Positions 1 to 8,485 are shown, counted from the first letter of the stretch. The stretch is DNA of 64,000 nt from an uncultured Collinsella sp. (GCA_959018755.1 CAUEMA010000002.1:124001-188000); one strand, 5' to 3'. Numbers and translations are program-made. Notes: generated by a model not told the origin, from the letters alone.

Positions 1-345
1 ATTGATTGTGCGGCTGTGTGGACGGCGCTCAACACCTGCGGATCGCGTGCCGACATGAACATTCGATTTGAACTTGCGGATGAGCGCGCGGCGGAGGACG
101 TCCTGATTGCCCGCGCTGTCGAGCGCGCCCGCGGTAATGCGCAGGCGCTCGCTGCGGCCGCGGGGACTAAGCTGGGCGGCATCAAGCATATCTCGTATAA
201 CAGCCGGCCGGGGGATTATGGCACGGTATGCTGCGCTGCCATGGGCGCTCCCGATGGGGCATCCGGAGGCCTTGGGGAAACGGTGCTGGATCCGGAACCC
301 ATCGAGGTTGAGTGCTCCGTGGACGTGGAGTGGTGGCTGGAGTAG
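1..345 (+). CDS. SIMPL-domain (DUF541-like) protein, C-terminal part
   Basis: The frame is open from base 1 to a TAG at 343-345, so the gene begins before the window. The visible residues contain an Ala/Arg-rich helix (AVERARGNAQALAAAAG), then TKLGGIKHISY, and end in a strand-like IEVECSVDVEWWLE. That order (helix, 'KLG..I.I', closing beta strand with alternating V/E/W) is typical of the C-terminus of SIMPL/DUF541 proteins, which are usually exported or envelope-associated and poorly understood. Nothing can be said about its N-terminus or signal peptide. The family call rests on pattern recognition of the tail only. Confidence 0.55.
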   Translation: MDCAAVWTALNTCGSRADMNIRFELADERAAEDVLIARAVERARGNAQALAAAAGTKLGGIKHISYNSRPGDYGTVCCAAMGAPDGASGGLGETVLDPEPIEVECSVDVEWWLE

Positions 346-474
346 TGGACGAGTCGGGCGGGCGTCGAGCTTTCATTACTGAAAAACCATTTGTTAAACC
401 TGACAACCGTGGGTAGAATAAAGTCGACGGCAGCCCAAGTAGAGAAGAGCTGGGCAGCGCCGTTGCTTTGCTTA

Positions 475-511
475 AGGGGTCAATGCCTTAACGGCGTCGA
501 CCCCTCTTTTT
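475..511 (+). terminator. Rho-independent terminator after the SIMPL gene
   Basis: AGGGGTC (475-481) pairs with GACCCCT (499-505) across a 17-nt loop and is followed by CTTTTT. It overlaps the 3' end of the leftward small peptide gene. A weaker GCCCA/TGGGC hairpin lies just upstream, around 433-455. Confidence 0.55.
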
Positions 512-613
512 ACGCTTCGAGCGCTGCTTGAGTGCCTCGGCAAGTCCGATAAGCGCCGTGATGAGCGAGACCAAAGCGGTCAGGAGCTTCACGAAATCAA
601 TCAGATCGGTCAT
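488..613 (-). CDS. 41-residue membrane peptide with cationic tail
   Basis: The start is set by an almost ideal Shine-Dalgarno, GGGAGGTGAT, placed just before ATG at 613-611. The peptide begins MTDLIDFVKLLTALVSL, has one hydrophobic helix (about residues 3-27), and ends in a strongly basic stretch KQRSKRKKRGRRR. It has no recognisable family. Size and build resemble small membrane peptides, including type I toxin-like or holin-like peptides, but no antisense RNA could be demonstrated. It lies alone between the SIMPL gene and the exonuclease, on the opposite strand. The coding status is supported by the ribosome binding site; any function is unknown. Confidence 0.55.
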   Translation of the reverse strand: MTDLIDFVKLLTALVSLITALIGLAEALKQRSKRKKRGRRR

Positions 614-827
614 GGGCATCACCTCCCGTCGCATGGAGGGCGCTGCCCGGCACATGGAACTGCCGTCAACAACTGCCATGCTATCAAAGCGCGGTCATAA
701 ATACGAATATATGTTCGATAATAACAGCAACGTGATTCCCTCGAATAGCAGCCTTTCGTAAGGGCGGCAGAAGACGGCGCTGGGCGATTGGGGATAGACG
801 CGCAGGTCTTCGTCACCGAAAGCCCGT

Positions 828-856
828 TTGATTAACCAGCCCTCTGTAGGTACACT
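828..856 (+). promoter_or_regulatory. Candidate promoter ahead of the exonuclease gene
   Basis: TTGATT (828-833), a 17-bp spacer and TACACT (851-856) make a plausible sigma-70 type promoter. It would give a leader of about 210 nt for the gene at 1076. A GC-rich hairpin followed by TCTTTTTC lies at about 866-912 within this leader and could be an attenuator or a terminator. Otherwise the 614-1075 interval shows nothing recognisable. Confidence 0.35.
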
Positions 857-1075
857 GCATATTGATGGGCTCGGGATGACCGCTGATTCAAGTCACCGGG
901 CCTAAATCTTTTTCATGCATTTGAATAGAGCGGGCGACTCTCTTGGGGCGGTCTGCATGGCGTGCGACCGGCGCATGGCGTTGCACCCCGCTTTTGTGTC
1001 CGCACGGGCGCCTATCCTTACGGCAATGTAGTCGCTTATGTAACAAGCGGCATTTGACGGAGAGAGGTCCTAACC

Positions 1076-1810
1076 GTGTCAGCTGAAAAGACGCCGTGTA
1101 TCTCGGCTATCGATACGACGAACTTTGCGCGCCAGATCGTGCTGGACTTTGAGTTTGCGCCGGTGCCAAAGCAGCGCCAGCGCCGTGGGTTGCGCAATGA
1201 GATTATCGAGGTCGGCGCCGTCAAGCTCGATTACCACGGCAACGTTATGGGCGAGTTCTCGCAGTTTGTGCAGACGGAATTTACCGAAGGCGTTGCGTAT
1301 CCCGTCCGCGAGCTTACGGGGATATCGGCTGTGGACACCGCGATGGCCGATCCGCTCTATGTGGTGATCAAAAGGCTCGGCGATTGGATCGGTCGCTACT
1401 CCGCCCAGATAGTTTGCTGGAGCGGGACGGATCGTCGACAGCTTTTGACCGAGTGCCAGGCAAAGCACATCGACCTTTCAGCATTTCCTACGGACTGGGC
1501 CGACCTGCAGGCGTTTTACACCTCGATCATGGACGTGGGCAGCCATGGGCGCGTCTCGTTGGGCGACGCGGCAACGTGGTTTGGCATCGAGTTTGACGAG
1601 TCGACGGGCCACGCCCACAGCGCCCTGGCCGATGCGCGCGTGACCGCCAAGCTGCTCAAGCAGATGATGGACGGGAACTACCGCGTGAGCCCGCGCGCCC
1701 AGGAAGTCCGCCAGCGTTGGGGGATGGGCGAGCGAGCCCAGACGCGTCTCTCCAACAAGTGCCCCGAGCTGGGCGACCTTCTGCTGAAGCTGAAGGCGGA
1801 GGGGAGGTAG
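1076..1810 (+). CDS. DnaQ-like 3'-5' exonuclease domain protein
   Basis: The 244-residue protein carries the DEDDh exonuclease signature. DFEFAP followed by NEIIEVGAVKL (residues about 24-50) is ExoI, with Asp and Glu metal ligands. HSALADARVTAKLL near residue 180 is the ExoIII motif with catalytic His and the last Asp. Related proteins remove nucleotides from DNA or RNA 3' ends as proofreading subunits, RNase T-like enzymes or KapD-like exonucleases; the substrate here cannot be told. Translation starts at GTG, preceded by GAGAGG. The final 40 residues are charged and outside the nuclease fold. It stands alone between the small peptide gene and the restriction island. Confidence 0.8.
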   Translation: MSAEKTPCISAIDTTNFARQIVLDFEFAPVPKQRQRRGLRNEIIEVGAVKLDYHGNVMGEFSQFVQTEFTEGVAYPVRELTGISAVDTAMADPLYVVIKRLGDWIGRYSAQIVCWSGTDRRQLLTECQAKHIDLSAFPTDWADLQAFYTSIMDVGSHGRVSLGDAATWFGIEFDESTGHAHSALADARVTAKLLKQMMDGNYRVSPRAQEVRQRWGMGERAQTRLSNKCPELGDLLLKLKAEGR

Positions 1811-1965
1811 GAGGCAGACAGCCATCCGGAGGCGTCTGATCGGCGGCCCCTCGGGGCTTGCCCGTATCGTAGGCAATGCGCCGAATGCTCGCCATCGAAA
1901 TTTATCGATGACCTATTGCAGACTGTAATGGGCCTGAGCCATCCCGGGGAAATTGCCGCGTGACC

Positions 1966-1971
1966 TATAAT
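1966..1971 (+). promoter_or_regulatory. -10 box of the hsdR promoter
   Basis: A perfect TATAAT sits 50 bp before the preferred hsdR start at 2022. No clear -35 is present. Its position argues against the upstream in-frame TTG at 1974 as the start, because transcription would begin around 1978. Confidence 0.5.
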
Positions 1972-2021
1972 GTTTGGAACAGTTAAATGCGCTTTTTGCA
2001 ATTGTGCAGATAGGTTTTGCT

Positions 2022-5000
2022 ATGGTTTTCGATAAAGAGGCTTCGTTCGAAGAAGCGGTCATAACCGTGCTAAAGCAGCACGGCTGGGACGACGCGGGAG
2101 GTGTGCTTCGCTATCCCACCGAGCAGGACCTCATCGACAACTGGGCGAAGATTCTGTTCCAGAACAACGCCGACATAGACCGCCTGAACGGCTGCCCGCT
2201 CACCCAGGGCGAGATGGCGCAGATCATCGAACAAATCGAAACGCTCAAGACCCCACTCGCACTCAACGGGTTCATCAACGGAAAGACCGTCGCCGTCACG
2301 CGCGACAACCCCGACGACGCGCTTCACCTGGGCAAGGAGGTGAGCCTGAAGATTTATGATCGTCAGGAGATCGCAGCCGGCCAGAGCCGCTACCAGATAG
2401 CTCAGCAGCCGGTCTATCCTGCGAAGAACAAGATTCTGAACGACCGCCGTGGAGACCTGTGCCTGCTCATCAACGGCATGCCGGTCATCCATATCGAGCT
2501 CAAGCGTAGCGGCATCCCCGTCAGCCAGGCTACTGGTCAGATCGAGAAGTATGCCCACGAGGGCGTGTTCACGGGGCTCTTCCGCCTGACGCAGATCTTC
2601 GTGGGGATGACCCCCGACGAGGCGCGCTATTTCGCCAACCCTGGCACGGGCGCATTCAACCCGAACTTCTTCTTCCACTGGGAAGACTTCAACAACGAGC
2701 CCGTCTGCGCGGGCGACAAACCCGGAACCGACGAATGGAAACGCTTCACTTCCACGCTGCTTTCCATTCCAATGGCGCACCAGCTCATTGGCTTCTACAC
2801 CGTGGCCGACAGCTCGGACGGCTGCCTGAAAGTCATGCGCAGCTACCAGTACTACGCGGCCGCCGCCATATCCGACAAGGTGCGCAAGTGCAAATGGGAC
2901 GAGAGACCCAAGAGCAGCACCCCGGGGCGCCCCGGCGGTTACATATGGCATACCACCGGCTCCGGCAAGACCATGACGAGCTTCAAATCTGCCCAGCTCA
3001 TAGCTGACTCGCGCGACGCCGACAAGGTGATCTTTCTCATGGACCGCATCGAGTTGGGCACGCAGTCGCTCTCCGAGTACCGCGCGTTCGCAGACGACGC
3101 CGACGACGTGCAGGGGACCGAGAACACGCAGGTGCTGAAGTCGAAGCTCGCGAGCGACGACCCCAAGAACCGCCTCATCGTGACCTCTATCCAGAAGATG
3201 AGCAACGTGAAGGCCGGCGAGGGCAGAATCACCCAGGCGGAACTCAACCGCCTGGCCTCCAAACGGATCGTGTTCGTCATCGACGAGTGCCACCGCTCCA
3301 CTTTCGGCGAGATGCTCCAGGACATACGCCGCGCGTTCCCCAACGCGCTGTTCTTCGGCTTCACAGGTACGCCGATTCTCGACGAGAACCAGAAGAAGGG
3401 CTCCACCACCGCCATGGTGTTCGGCGAGTGTCTGCACCGTTACAGCATCGCAGACGGCATCCGCGACGGCAACGTCCTGGGCTTCGACCCATATATGGTG
3501 ACGACCTTCGACGACCACGACGTGCGCGAGGCGGTCGCCCTAGAGCAAGCGAAAGCCGCAACAGTAGCCGAAGCCATCTTCGACGATCGAAAGAGCAAGG
3601 TCTTCTACTACTATATGGACTCGGCAAAGGTCCCCATGGGACCGATGGTCGACAGCGCCGGCAACCGCATCAAGGGCATCGAGGATTTCCTCACCCGCGC
3701 CCAATACTGGCCCGACACTCCGCACCACGAAAAGGTCGTAGAGGACATCCTGCGCCGTTTCCCGGTGCTCTCCCACGGCAACAAGTTCCATGCAATCTTG
3801 GCGACAAGCTCCATCCCGGAGGCAATCGACTATTACCGAGCCTTCAAGGAACGCGCCCCGCAGATGAAAGTGACCGCCCTTTTCGATCCGAGCATTGACA
3901 ACAACGCCGGCTCTACGGTGAAGGAAGATGCCCTGGTCGAGCTCATAGAAGACTACAACAAGGCATACGGTCAGGAGTTCACCATCCCTACATGGCCCGC
4001 TATGAAGAAGGACATCTCGGCGCGCCTGTCTCACAAGAAGCCCTACGTCAACGTCGACTCCAACCGCGACTCTCGCATCGACCTGCTCATCGTAGTGGAC
4101 CAGATGCTCACGGGCTTCGACTCCAAATGGCTAAACACGCTCTACCTCGACAAGGTCATCGACTACGAGAGCATCATCCAGGCGTTCAGCCGCACGAATC
4201 GCCTGTTCGGCCCCGACAAGCCCTTCGGCACGATCCGCTATTACCGTCATCCCCACACCATGAAGGGGTATATCGAAGCGGCAGTGAAGCTGTATTCGGG
4301 AGACCGCCCGCTCGACATGTTCGTCCAGAAACTACCGGAGAATATCGCGTTGATGGACGCGCGCCTTCAGGAGATACTCATGGTCTTCGAAGCAGCTGGC
4401 GTAGGGGACCTCTCCAAGCTCCCCGCATCGCAGGAAGCCAGGCGCAAGTTCGCCAAGGAGTTCGTTGAGCTCAACGAGTTCCTCGAGGCCGCAAAGGTGC
4501 AGGGCTTCACATGGGAGCAGGATACCTACGAGTTTGAGGTGGAGCCGGAGGAAGGCGAGCCGAGGGGCAAGTCCTTCTTCGTGCAACCGGTTATCGACGA
4601 GCGGACCTACCTCATTCTCGTGCAGCGGTACAAGGAGTTGTTCGCAGGAGGGGGCGGGCCTGGCGACGCGCCCGAAGCGCCCTACGAGCTCGATGGTCAT
4701 ATAACCGAGATCGACACGGGGCTCATAGACAGCGACTACATGAACGCGAACTTCGAGAAGTGGCTGAAATGCCTTGAGCAGGATGACGAGGGCCTTGCCG
4801 CCGCGCGTGAGGAGCTCCACCGATCGTTCGCGTCCCTAAGCCAGGATGACCAACGCTTCGCTGAGCTGTTCCTCCACGATGTCGAGCGAGGGGACGTCGC
4901 CCTGGAAGACGACAAGACGTTGAGGGATTACATTACGTCCTATGCCCGCAAGGCGAAAAACGCTCAAGTCGAGCGAATCGTCGAGGCGCTCGGCATAGAC

Positions 5001-5222
5001 GGCGAGCTTCTTGCCAACATGGCTGCGCTTGACCTGACGGAATCGAACATTAACGAGTTCGGACGCTTCGACGATTTGAAGGACTCGGTGGACAAGGCGC
5101 GCGCCAAGGCCTTCTTTGAGCAGAAGGAAGGCAGAACGCTTCCCCTGTTCAAGGTGAACACCCGTGCGGCGGCGCTGTTGAAGAAGTTCATCCTAGAAGG
5201 CGGCTTCGACATCGACGAATGA
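2022..5222 (+). CDS. hsdR: Type I restriction endonuclease subunit R
   Basis: HsdR is the motor and nuclease subunit of a type I restriction enzyme: it translocates unmodified DNA with ATP and cuts at a distance. The 1066-residue product shows the PD-(D/E)xK nuclease near residue 158 (MPVIHIELKRSG), Walker A TGSGKT near 313, the DECH box FVIDECHRS near 420, and later helicase motifs (LTGFDSKW, AFSRTNR). The ATG at 2022 is preferred to an in-frame TTG at 1974 because of the -10 box at 1966. Its stop overlaps the start of a half hsdS gene by ATGA at 5219-5222, implying translational coupling. It is not beside hsdM, which lies at the far end of the island and converges on it. Confidence 0.95.
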   Translation: MVFDKEASFEEAVITVLKQHGWDDAGGVLRYPTEQDLIDNWAKILFQNNADIDRLNGCPLTQGEMAQIIEQIETLKTPLALNGFINGKTVAVTRDNPDDALHLGKEVSLKIYDRQEIAAGQSRYQIAQQPVYPAKNKILNDRRGDLCLLINGMPVIHIELKRSGIPVSQATGQIEKYAHEGVFTGLFRLTQIFVGMTPDEARYFANPGTGAFNPNFFFHWEDFNNEPVCAGDKPGTDEWKRFTSTLLSIPMAHQLIGFYTVADSSDGCLKVMRSYQYYAAAAISDKVRKCKWDERPKSSTPGRPGGYIWHTTGSGKTMTSFKSAQLIADSRDADKVIFLMDRIELGTQSLSEYRAFADDADDVQGTENTQVLKSKLASDDPKNRLIVTSIQKMSNVKAGEGRITQAELNRLASKRIVFVIDECHRSTFGEMLQDIRRAFPNALFFGFTGTPILDENQKKGSTTAMVFGECLHRYSIADGIRDGNVLGFDPYMVTTFDDHDVREAVALEQAKAATVAEAIFDDRKSKVFYYYMDSAKVPMGPMVDSAGNRIKGIEDFLTRAQYWPDTPHHEKVVEDILRRFPVLSHGNKFHAILATSSIPEAIDYYRAFKERAPQMKVTALFDPSIDNNAGSTVKEDALVELIEDYNKAYGQEFTIPTWPAMKKDISARLSHKKPYVNVDSNRDSRIDLLIVVDQMLTGFDSKWLNTLYLDKVIDYESIIQAFSRTNRLFGPDKPFGTIRYYRHPHTMKGYIEAAVKLYSGDRPLDMFVQKLPENIALMDARLQEILMVFEAAGVGDLSKLPASQEARRKFAKEFVELNEFLEAAKVQGFTWEQDTYEFEVEPEEGEPRGKSFFVQPVIDERTYLILVQRYKELFAGGGGPGDAPEAPYELDGHITEIDTGLIDSDYMNANFEKWLKCLEQDDEGLAAAREELHRSFASLSQDDQRFAELFLHDVERGDVALEDDKTLRDYITSYARKAKNAQVERIVEALGIDGELLANMAALDLTESNINEFGRFDDLKDSVDKARAKAFFEQKEGRTLPLFKVNTRAAALLKKFILEGGFDIDE

Positions 5223-5839
5223 GCGGCTTTTTTGAACAGACGAAATCGAAAGTTAGTCTATCTGAGGGGACGCATGCGACCATGCGCCCCCTCGTTTCAA
5301 CTTGGGAACAGCGTAAGTTGGGGGGATTATTCTTCGAAAGCAATGAGCGCTCATCATCGATGGAGATCCTATCTGTCAGTGTGGCTAAAGGAATATATCC
5401 CGCATCGGAATCGGACAGGGATACAAATCCGGGCGCGAGCCTTGCAAATTACAAAGTGGTTCACAAGGGCGACGTTGTCTACAACAGCATGCGAATGTGG
5501 CAGGGCGCTGTTGGGTCAAGTGATTACGATGGTATTGTTAGCCCAGCTTACGTAGTTGCTAGACCTGCCATCGAGCTAGACTCAACATGCTTTGGCTATC
5601 TTCTGAAGCGGCCTGAGATGTTATATAAATATCTGTGCGATTCGCAGGGGAACTCGAAAGATACCCAAACTCTGAAATACAACAGATTCGCGGATATCGA
5701 AGTCACAATGCCAGCAAATCTCGAAGAGCAACGGGTGATTTCAGCTTGTCTGGGGCGCGTTGACACCCTCATCACCCTTCATCAGCGTGAGCCAACTCAC
5801 ATGATGAAAGAGGGTAAAAATGCCAATCGGTATCAATGA
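5219..5839 (+). CDS. hsdS: Half-length specificity subunit S (TRD A), coupled to hsdR
   Basis: This 206-residue product has an in-frame start overlapping the hsdR stop, a short leader (MSGFFEQTKSKVSLSEG), the conserved STWEQRKLGG entry, a single target recognition domain, and the conserved exit LITLHQRE. It then runs into PTHMMKEGKNANRYQ and stops. Full HsdS proteins have two such domains, so this is about half. Half-HsdS proteins of some type I systems can dimerise and direct methylation, so it may be functional; equally it may be a product of recombination. From 5301 to 5788 it is identical in DNA to the first half of the cassette at 7329. Its tail overlaps the recombinase start at 5820. 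Confidence 0.8.
   Translation: MSGFFEQTKSKVSLSEGTHATMRPLVSTWEQRKLGGLFFESNERSSSMEILSVSVAKGIYPASESDRDTNPGASLANYKVVHKGDVVYNSMRMWQGAVGSSDYDGIVSPAYVVARPAIELDSTCFGYLLKRPEMLYKYLCDSQGNSKDTQTLKYNRFADIEVTMPANLEEQRVISACLGRVDTLITLHQREPTHMMKEGKNANRYQ
5301..5788 (+). repeat. 488-bp direct repeat, copy 1 (TRD A)
   Basis: The sequence is repeated without a visible difference at 7329-7816, in the same orientation and at an offset of 2028 bp. It covers the whole TRD A from the WEQRKLG site to the LITLHQR site. Identity ends at base 5789 (G versus A) and at base 5300. Confidence 0.93.
5768..5794 (+). repeat. Left arm of 27-bp inverted repeat flanking the recombinase gene
   Basis: CTCATCACCCTTCATCAGCG and the next seven bases match the reverse complement of 6764-6790 with one mismatch. 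The arm encodes the conserved HsdS segment LITLHQRE. The recombinase gene lies entirely inside the pair. Confidence 0.85.
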
Positions 5840-6746
5840 AGAATCTCTTTTCTGCGACTACTACTCGCAATGGATTAGCGTCTACAAAGAAGGGGCCATC
5901 CGTGAGGTCACCATGGGAAAGTACCGGCTCACGCAGTCTTGGCTTGCCAAGCTGATTCCAGACCTCAAGATAAAAGATCTCGACCGGACCTCGTACCAGC
6001 AGCTCATCAATGGTTACGCGGAACACCACGAGCGCCAGACAACCATGGACTTCCACCATCAGCTTAAGGGGGCGATCCTTGATGCAGTTGACGAGGGGCT
6101 CATTCCCCGCGACCCTACGCGCAAGGCCATCATCAAAGGGAAACAGCCGCGGGCGAAAAAGATCAAGTATCTCAACCAGTTTGAGCTTCATGCCATGCTC
6201 GGCGACCTTGATTTATCAGGCGGGCCGAGTTGGGATTGGCTTATTTTGATAGTCGCTAAAACGGGCCTGCGCTTCTCCGAAGCCCTTGGGCTTACTCCCG
6301 AAGACTTTGACTTCGCCCATCAAACGCTCTCGGTGAACAAGACCTGGGATTACAAGAACGGTGGCGGATTCGTCCCCACGAAAAACGCCTCATCGATGCG
6401 GAAGGTTCAACTCGACTGGCAACTCATCATGCAACTTTCTGGACTGCTCAAAGACCTTCCGCCGACCGAGCCCATATTTGCGAAGGGGAAGGTCTATAAC
6501 TCGACAGCCAACAGCGTTTTAGCGCGCCACTGCAAGAATGTTGGCGTGCCTACCATATCCGTCCACGGGCTGCGGCATACACATGCATCACTTTTGCTGT
6601 TCGCAGGCGTCTCCATCGCCAGCGTATCCCGAAGGCTTGGGCATGCAAGCATGACCACCACCCAGGAAACCTATCTGCACGTCATCCAAGAGCTCGAGAA
6701 CAAGGACATTGACATCGTCATGAGAGCTCTTTCGACTCTTATTTAA
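5820..6746 (+). CDS. Tyrosine recombinase, probable hsdS shuffling invertase
   Basis: The 308-residue protein is a phage-integrase-family recombinase. An N-terminal core-binding domain is followed by a catalytic domain with R151 (TGLRFSEAL), H249-x-x-R252 (HGLRHTHAS), H275 (RLGHAS) and nucleophile Y285 (ETYLHVI); all key residues are present. Such enzymes beside type I hsdS genes invert specificity domains between short inverted repeats, and this is the inferred job here. ATG at 5820 follows AGAGGG and lies within the end of the half hsdS gene. Its stop overlaps, tail to tail, the stop of the leftward hsdS cassette (TTAA at 6743-6746). The inverted repeats at 5768 and 6764 enclose it, so its own orientation may switch. 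Confidence 0.93.
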   Translation: MPIGINEESLFCDYYSQWISVYKEGAIREVTMGKYRLTQSWLAKLIPDLKIKDLDRTSYQQLINGYAEHHERQTTMDFHHQLKGAILDAVDEGLIPRDPTRKAIIKGKQPRAKKIKYLNQFELHAMLGDLDLSGGPSWDWLILIVAKTGLRFSEALGLTPEDFDFAHQTLSVNKTWDYKNGGGFVPTKNASSMRKVQLDWQLIMQLSGLLKDLPPTEPIFAKGKVYNSTANSVLARHCKNVGVPTISVHGLRHTHASLLLFAGVSIASVSRRLGHASMTTTQETYLHVIQELENKDIDIVMRALSTLI

Positions 6747-7302
6747 CCTGTATCAGCAAACCGTGGCTCACGCTGATGAAGGGCGATGAGGCTGTCGAGG
6801 TTTCCTAGAGAGCGACCTATTTCTAACTGTTCCGTTCTGCTTCGGGGAAAACTGATTTCCGTATCTTCAAGTATTTCTGTATTGATGGAGGCCATCGTGC
6901 CGCCAACGGCACGATTGATTATCGAACGTTTAACATCATCCGTGCTCAGTTCGTAATGAAGATAATTAGGACTTATCACCGAGACGGTTGGTCGGGCTCT
7001 TAGCACGCGCCCAGAAAACAGCCAGCCGCTTTGAGCTGCGGTTACTTGTGCATTAACGTCAACAGAACCAACACGCGAAAACAGAATATCGCCTTCGATT
7101 GCGGAATACTGCTCAAGTCTTGCGCGGTCACTTTCGCTCACCTGAGGTAGGCCAGCTATCTCGTCAGGGAGAAAACCAGATTTGAAATGTTCCGTCGTAA
7201 CAATGGGAATTCCATCAACTACGTAGTCTTCTGCATGGAGCAGACTTCCGAAAGGTCCTGTTTTAATTGAAGCGACTTCCCCCAACTTACGCTGTTCCCA
7301 AG
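6743..7302 (-). pseudogene. hsdS: Silent hsdS cassette, TRD B, no start of its own
   Basis: Reading leftward, WEQRKLGEVASIKTG opens a single target recognition domain of about 165 residues. It ends in LDSLIALHQREPRFADTG and a stop that overlaps the recombinase stop. There is no ribosome binding site or natural start before the WEQRKLG segment; only a TTG inside it could start. It is therefore best read as a stored recognition domain that needs recombination to be expressed. Its recognition sequence differs from TRDs A, C, D and E. Inversion between the sites at 5301 and 7279 would join it to the hsdR-coupled leader. Confidence 0.75.
6764..6790 (-). repeat. Right arm of 27-bp inverted repeat flanking the recombinase gene
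   Basis: This is the reverse complement of 5768-5794 with one mismatch (GCCC for ACCC). It encodes LIALHQRE of TRD B on the minus strand. Confidence 0.85.
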
Positions 7303-7352
7303 CGGTTATCCAGATTGGACGACTCCATCTTGGGAACAGCGTAAGTTGGGGG
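7279..7352. repeat. 24-bp perfect inverted repeat joining two silent hsdS cassettes
   Basis: CTTGGGAACAGCGTAAGTT plus five G occurs on the plus strand at 7329-7352 and on the minus strand at 7302-7279, with a 26-bp spacer. It encodes WEQRKLG in both directions. The same core also occurs at 5301 (+), 7851 (+), 9001-9018 (-) and 9615-9633 (-). These six copies are the likely crossover sites. Confidence 0.9.
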
Positions 7353-7816
7353 GATTATTCTTCGAAAGCAATGAGCGCTCATCATCGATGGAGATCCTAT
7401 CTGTCAGTGTGGCTAAAGGAATATATCCCGCATCGGAATCGGACAGGGATACAAATCCGGGCGCGAGCCTTGCAAATTACAAAGTGGTTCACAAGGGCGA
7501 CGTTGTCTACAACAGCATGCGAATGTGGCAGGGCGCTGTTGGGTCAAGTGATTACGATGGTATTGTTAGCCCAGCTTACGTAGTTGCTAGACCTGCCATC
7601 GAGCTAGACTCAACATGCTTTGGCTATCTTCTGAAGCGGCCTGAGATGTTATATAAATATCTGTGCGATTCGCAGGGGAACTCGAAAGATACCCAAACTC
7701 TGAAATACAACAGATTCGCGGATATCGAAGTCACAATGCCAGCAAATCTCGAAGAGCAACGGGTGATTTCAGCTTGTCTGGGGCGCGTTGACACCCTCAT
7801 CACCCTTCATCAGCGT
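7329..7816 (+). repeat. 488-bp direct repeat, copy 2 (TRD A)
   Basis: This is the second copy of 5301-5788, same orientation. Recombination between the copies would delete 2028 bp, including the recombinase gene and TRD B, and leave a continuous hsdR-coupled hsdS with TRD A and TRD C. Confidence 0.93.
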
Positions 7817-8368
7817 AAGTGCCAATACCGTGGCTTATACGAGTATCTTTCTTGGGAACAGCGTAAGCTAGGCAGCATTGCGGCTTCATTTGATTACGGC
7901 TTGAACGCAGCCGCAAATGAATATGACGGTCAAAACAAATATCTTCGCATCACCGACATTGACGACACAACACATGAGTTCTTGAAAAGCGATCTTACAA
8001 CTCCGTTGGCTGATCTTGCAATGAGTGCAGATTATTTACTGGAGGAAGGCGATTTGCTCTTTGCTCGTACGGGCGCAAGTGTTGGAAAAACCTATCTGTA
8101 CAGGCAATACGATGGAACGGTCTACTTTGCTGGATTCCTGATTCGCGCACGAATCGGAGAAAGTGCTGACCCCGAATTCGTCTATCAGGCAACCCTGACC
8201 GATGCCTACAAGAAGTATGTTGCCATAACCTCGCAGCGATCCGGCCAGCCTGGCGTCAATGCTCAGGAATACGCAGATTATCAATTGATGCTTCCTTCTA
8301 GAACGGAACAGCAGCAAATTGGGATGACGTTGCGGTCTCTCGACAACCTCATCACCCTTCATCAGTGA
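7329..8368 (+). pseudogene. hsdS: Silent hsdS cassette with TRD A and TRD C, no start
   Basis: Read rightward this encodes WEQRKLGG, TRD A (identical to the hsdR-coupled copy), LITLHQRK, a short linker CQYRGLYEYLS, a second WEQRKLG and a new domain, TRD C. It ends exactly at LITLHQ followed by TGA. It is nearly a complete two-domain HsdS but lacks a start and ribosome binding site: the frame upstream only runs back into the divergent cassette. It would become expressible after deletion between the 488-bp repeats or inversion with another site. The terminal stop replaces the usual Arg of LITLHQR, where CAGCGT has become CAGTGA. Confidence 0.75.
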
Positions 8369-8413
8369 CAGTCTAATGGCAAGGCGCACAACATTATTAT
8401 CCTCAGTAGAACG

Positions 8414-8449
8414 AAAAACCGCCAACTCAACATAGCGAAATCGGCGGTT
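8414..8449 (-). terminator. Terminator of the hsdM-hsdS operon
   Basis: On the minus strand AACCGCC pairs with GGCGGTT across a 19-nt loop and is followed by TTTCG. It sits 37 bp after the hsdS stop and between convergent genes. Confidence 0.6.
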
Positions 8450-8485
8450 CTGGGGCTCGAAACAAGAGACAACTCACGAAAGTTA

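Noticed and set aside
1974..2021. Upstream TTG start for hsdR
   Set aside because: It overlaps the region where transcription from the TATAAT at 1966 should begin and lacks a ribosome binding site.
2070..3518. Minus-strand frame of 482 codons opposite hsdR
   Set aside because: The hsdR frame has nuclease and helicase motifs; the reverse frame has none.
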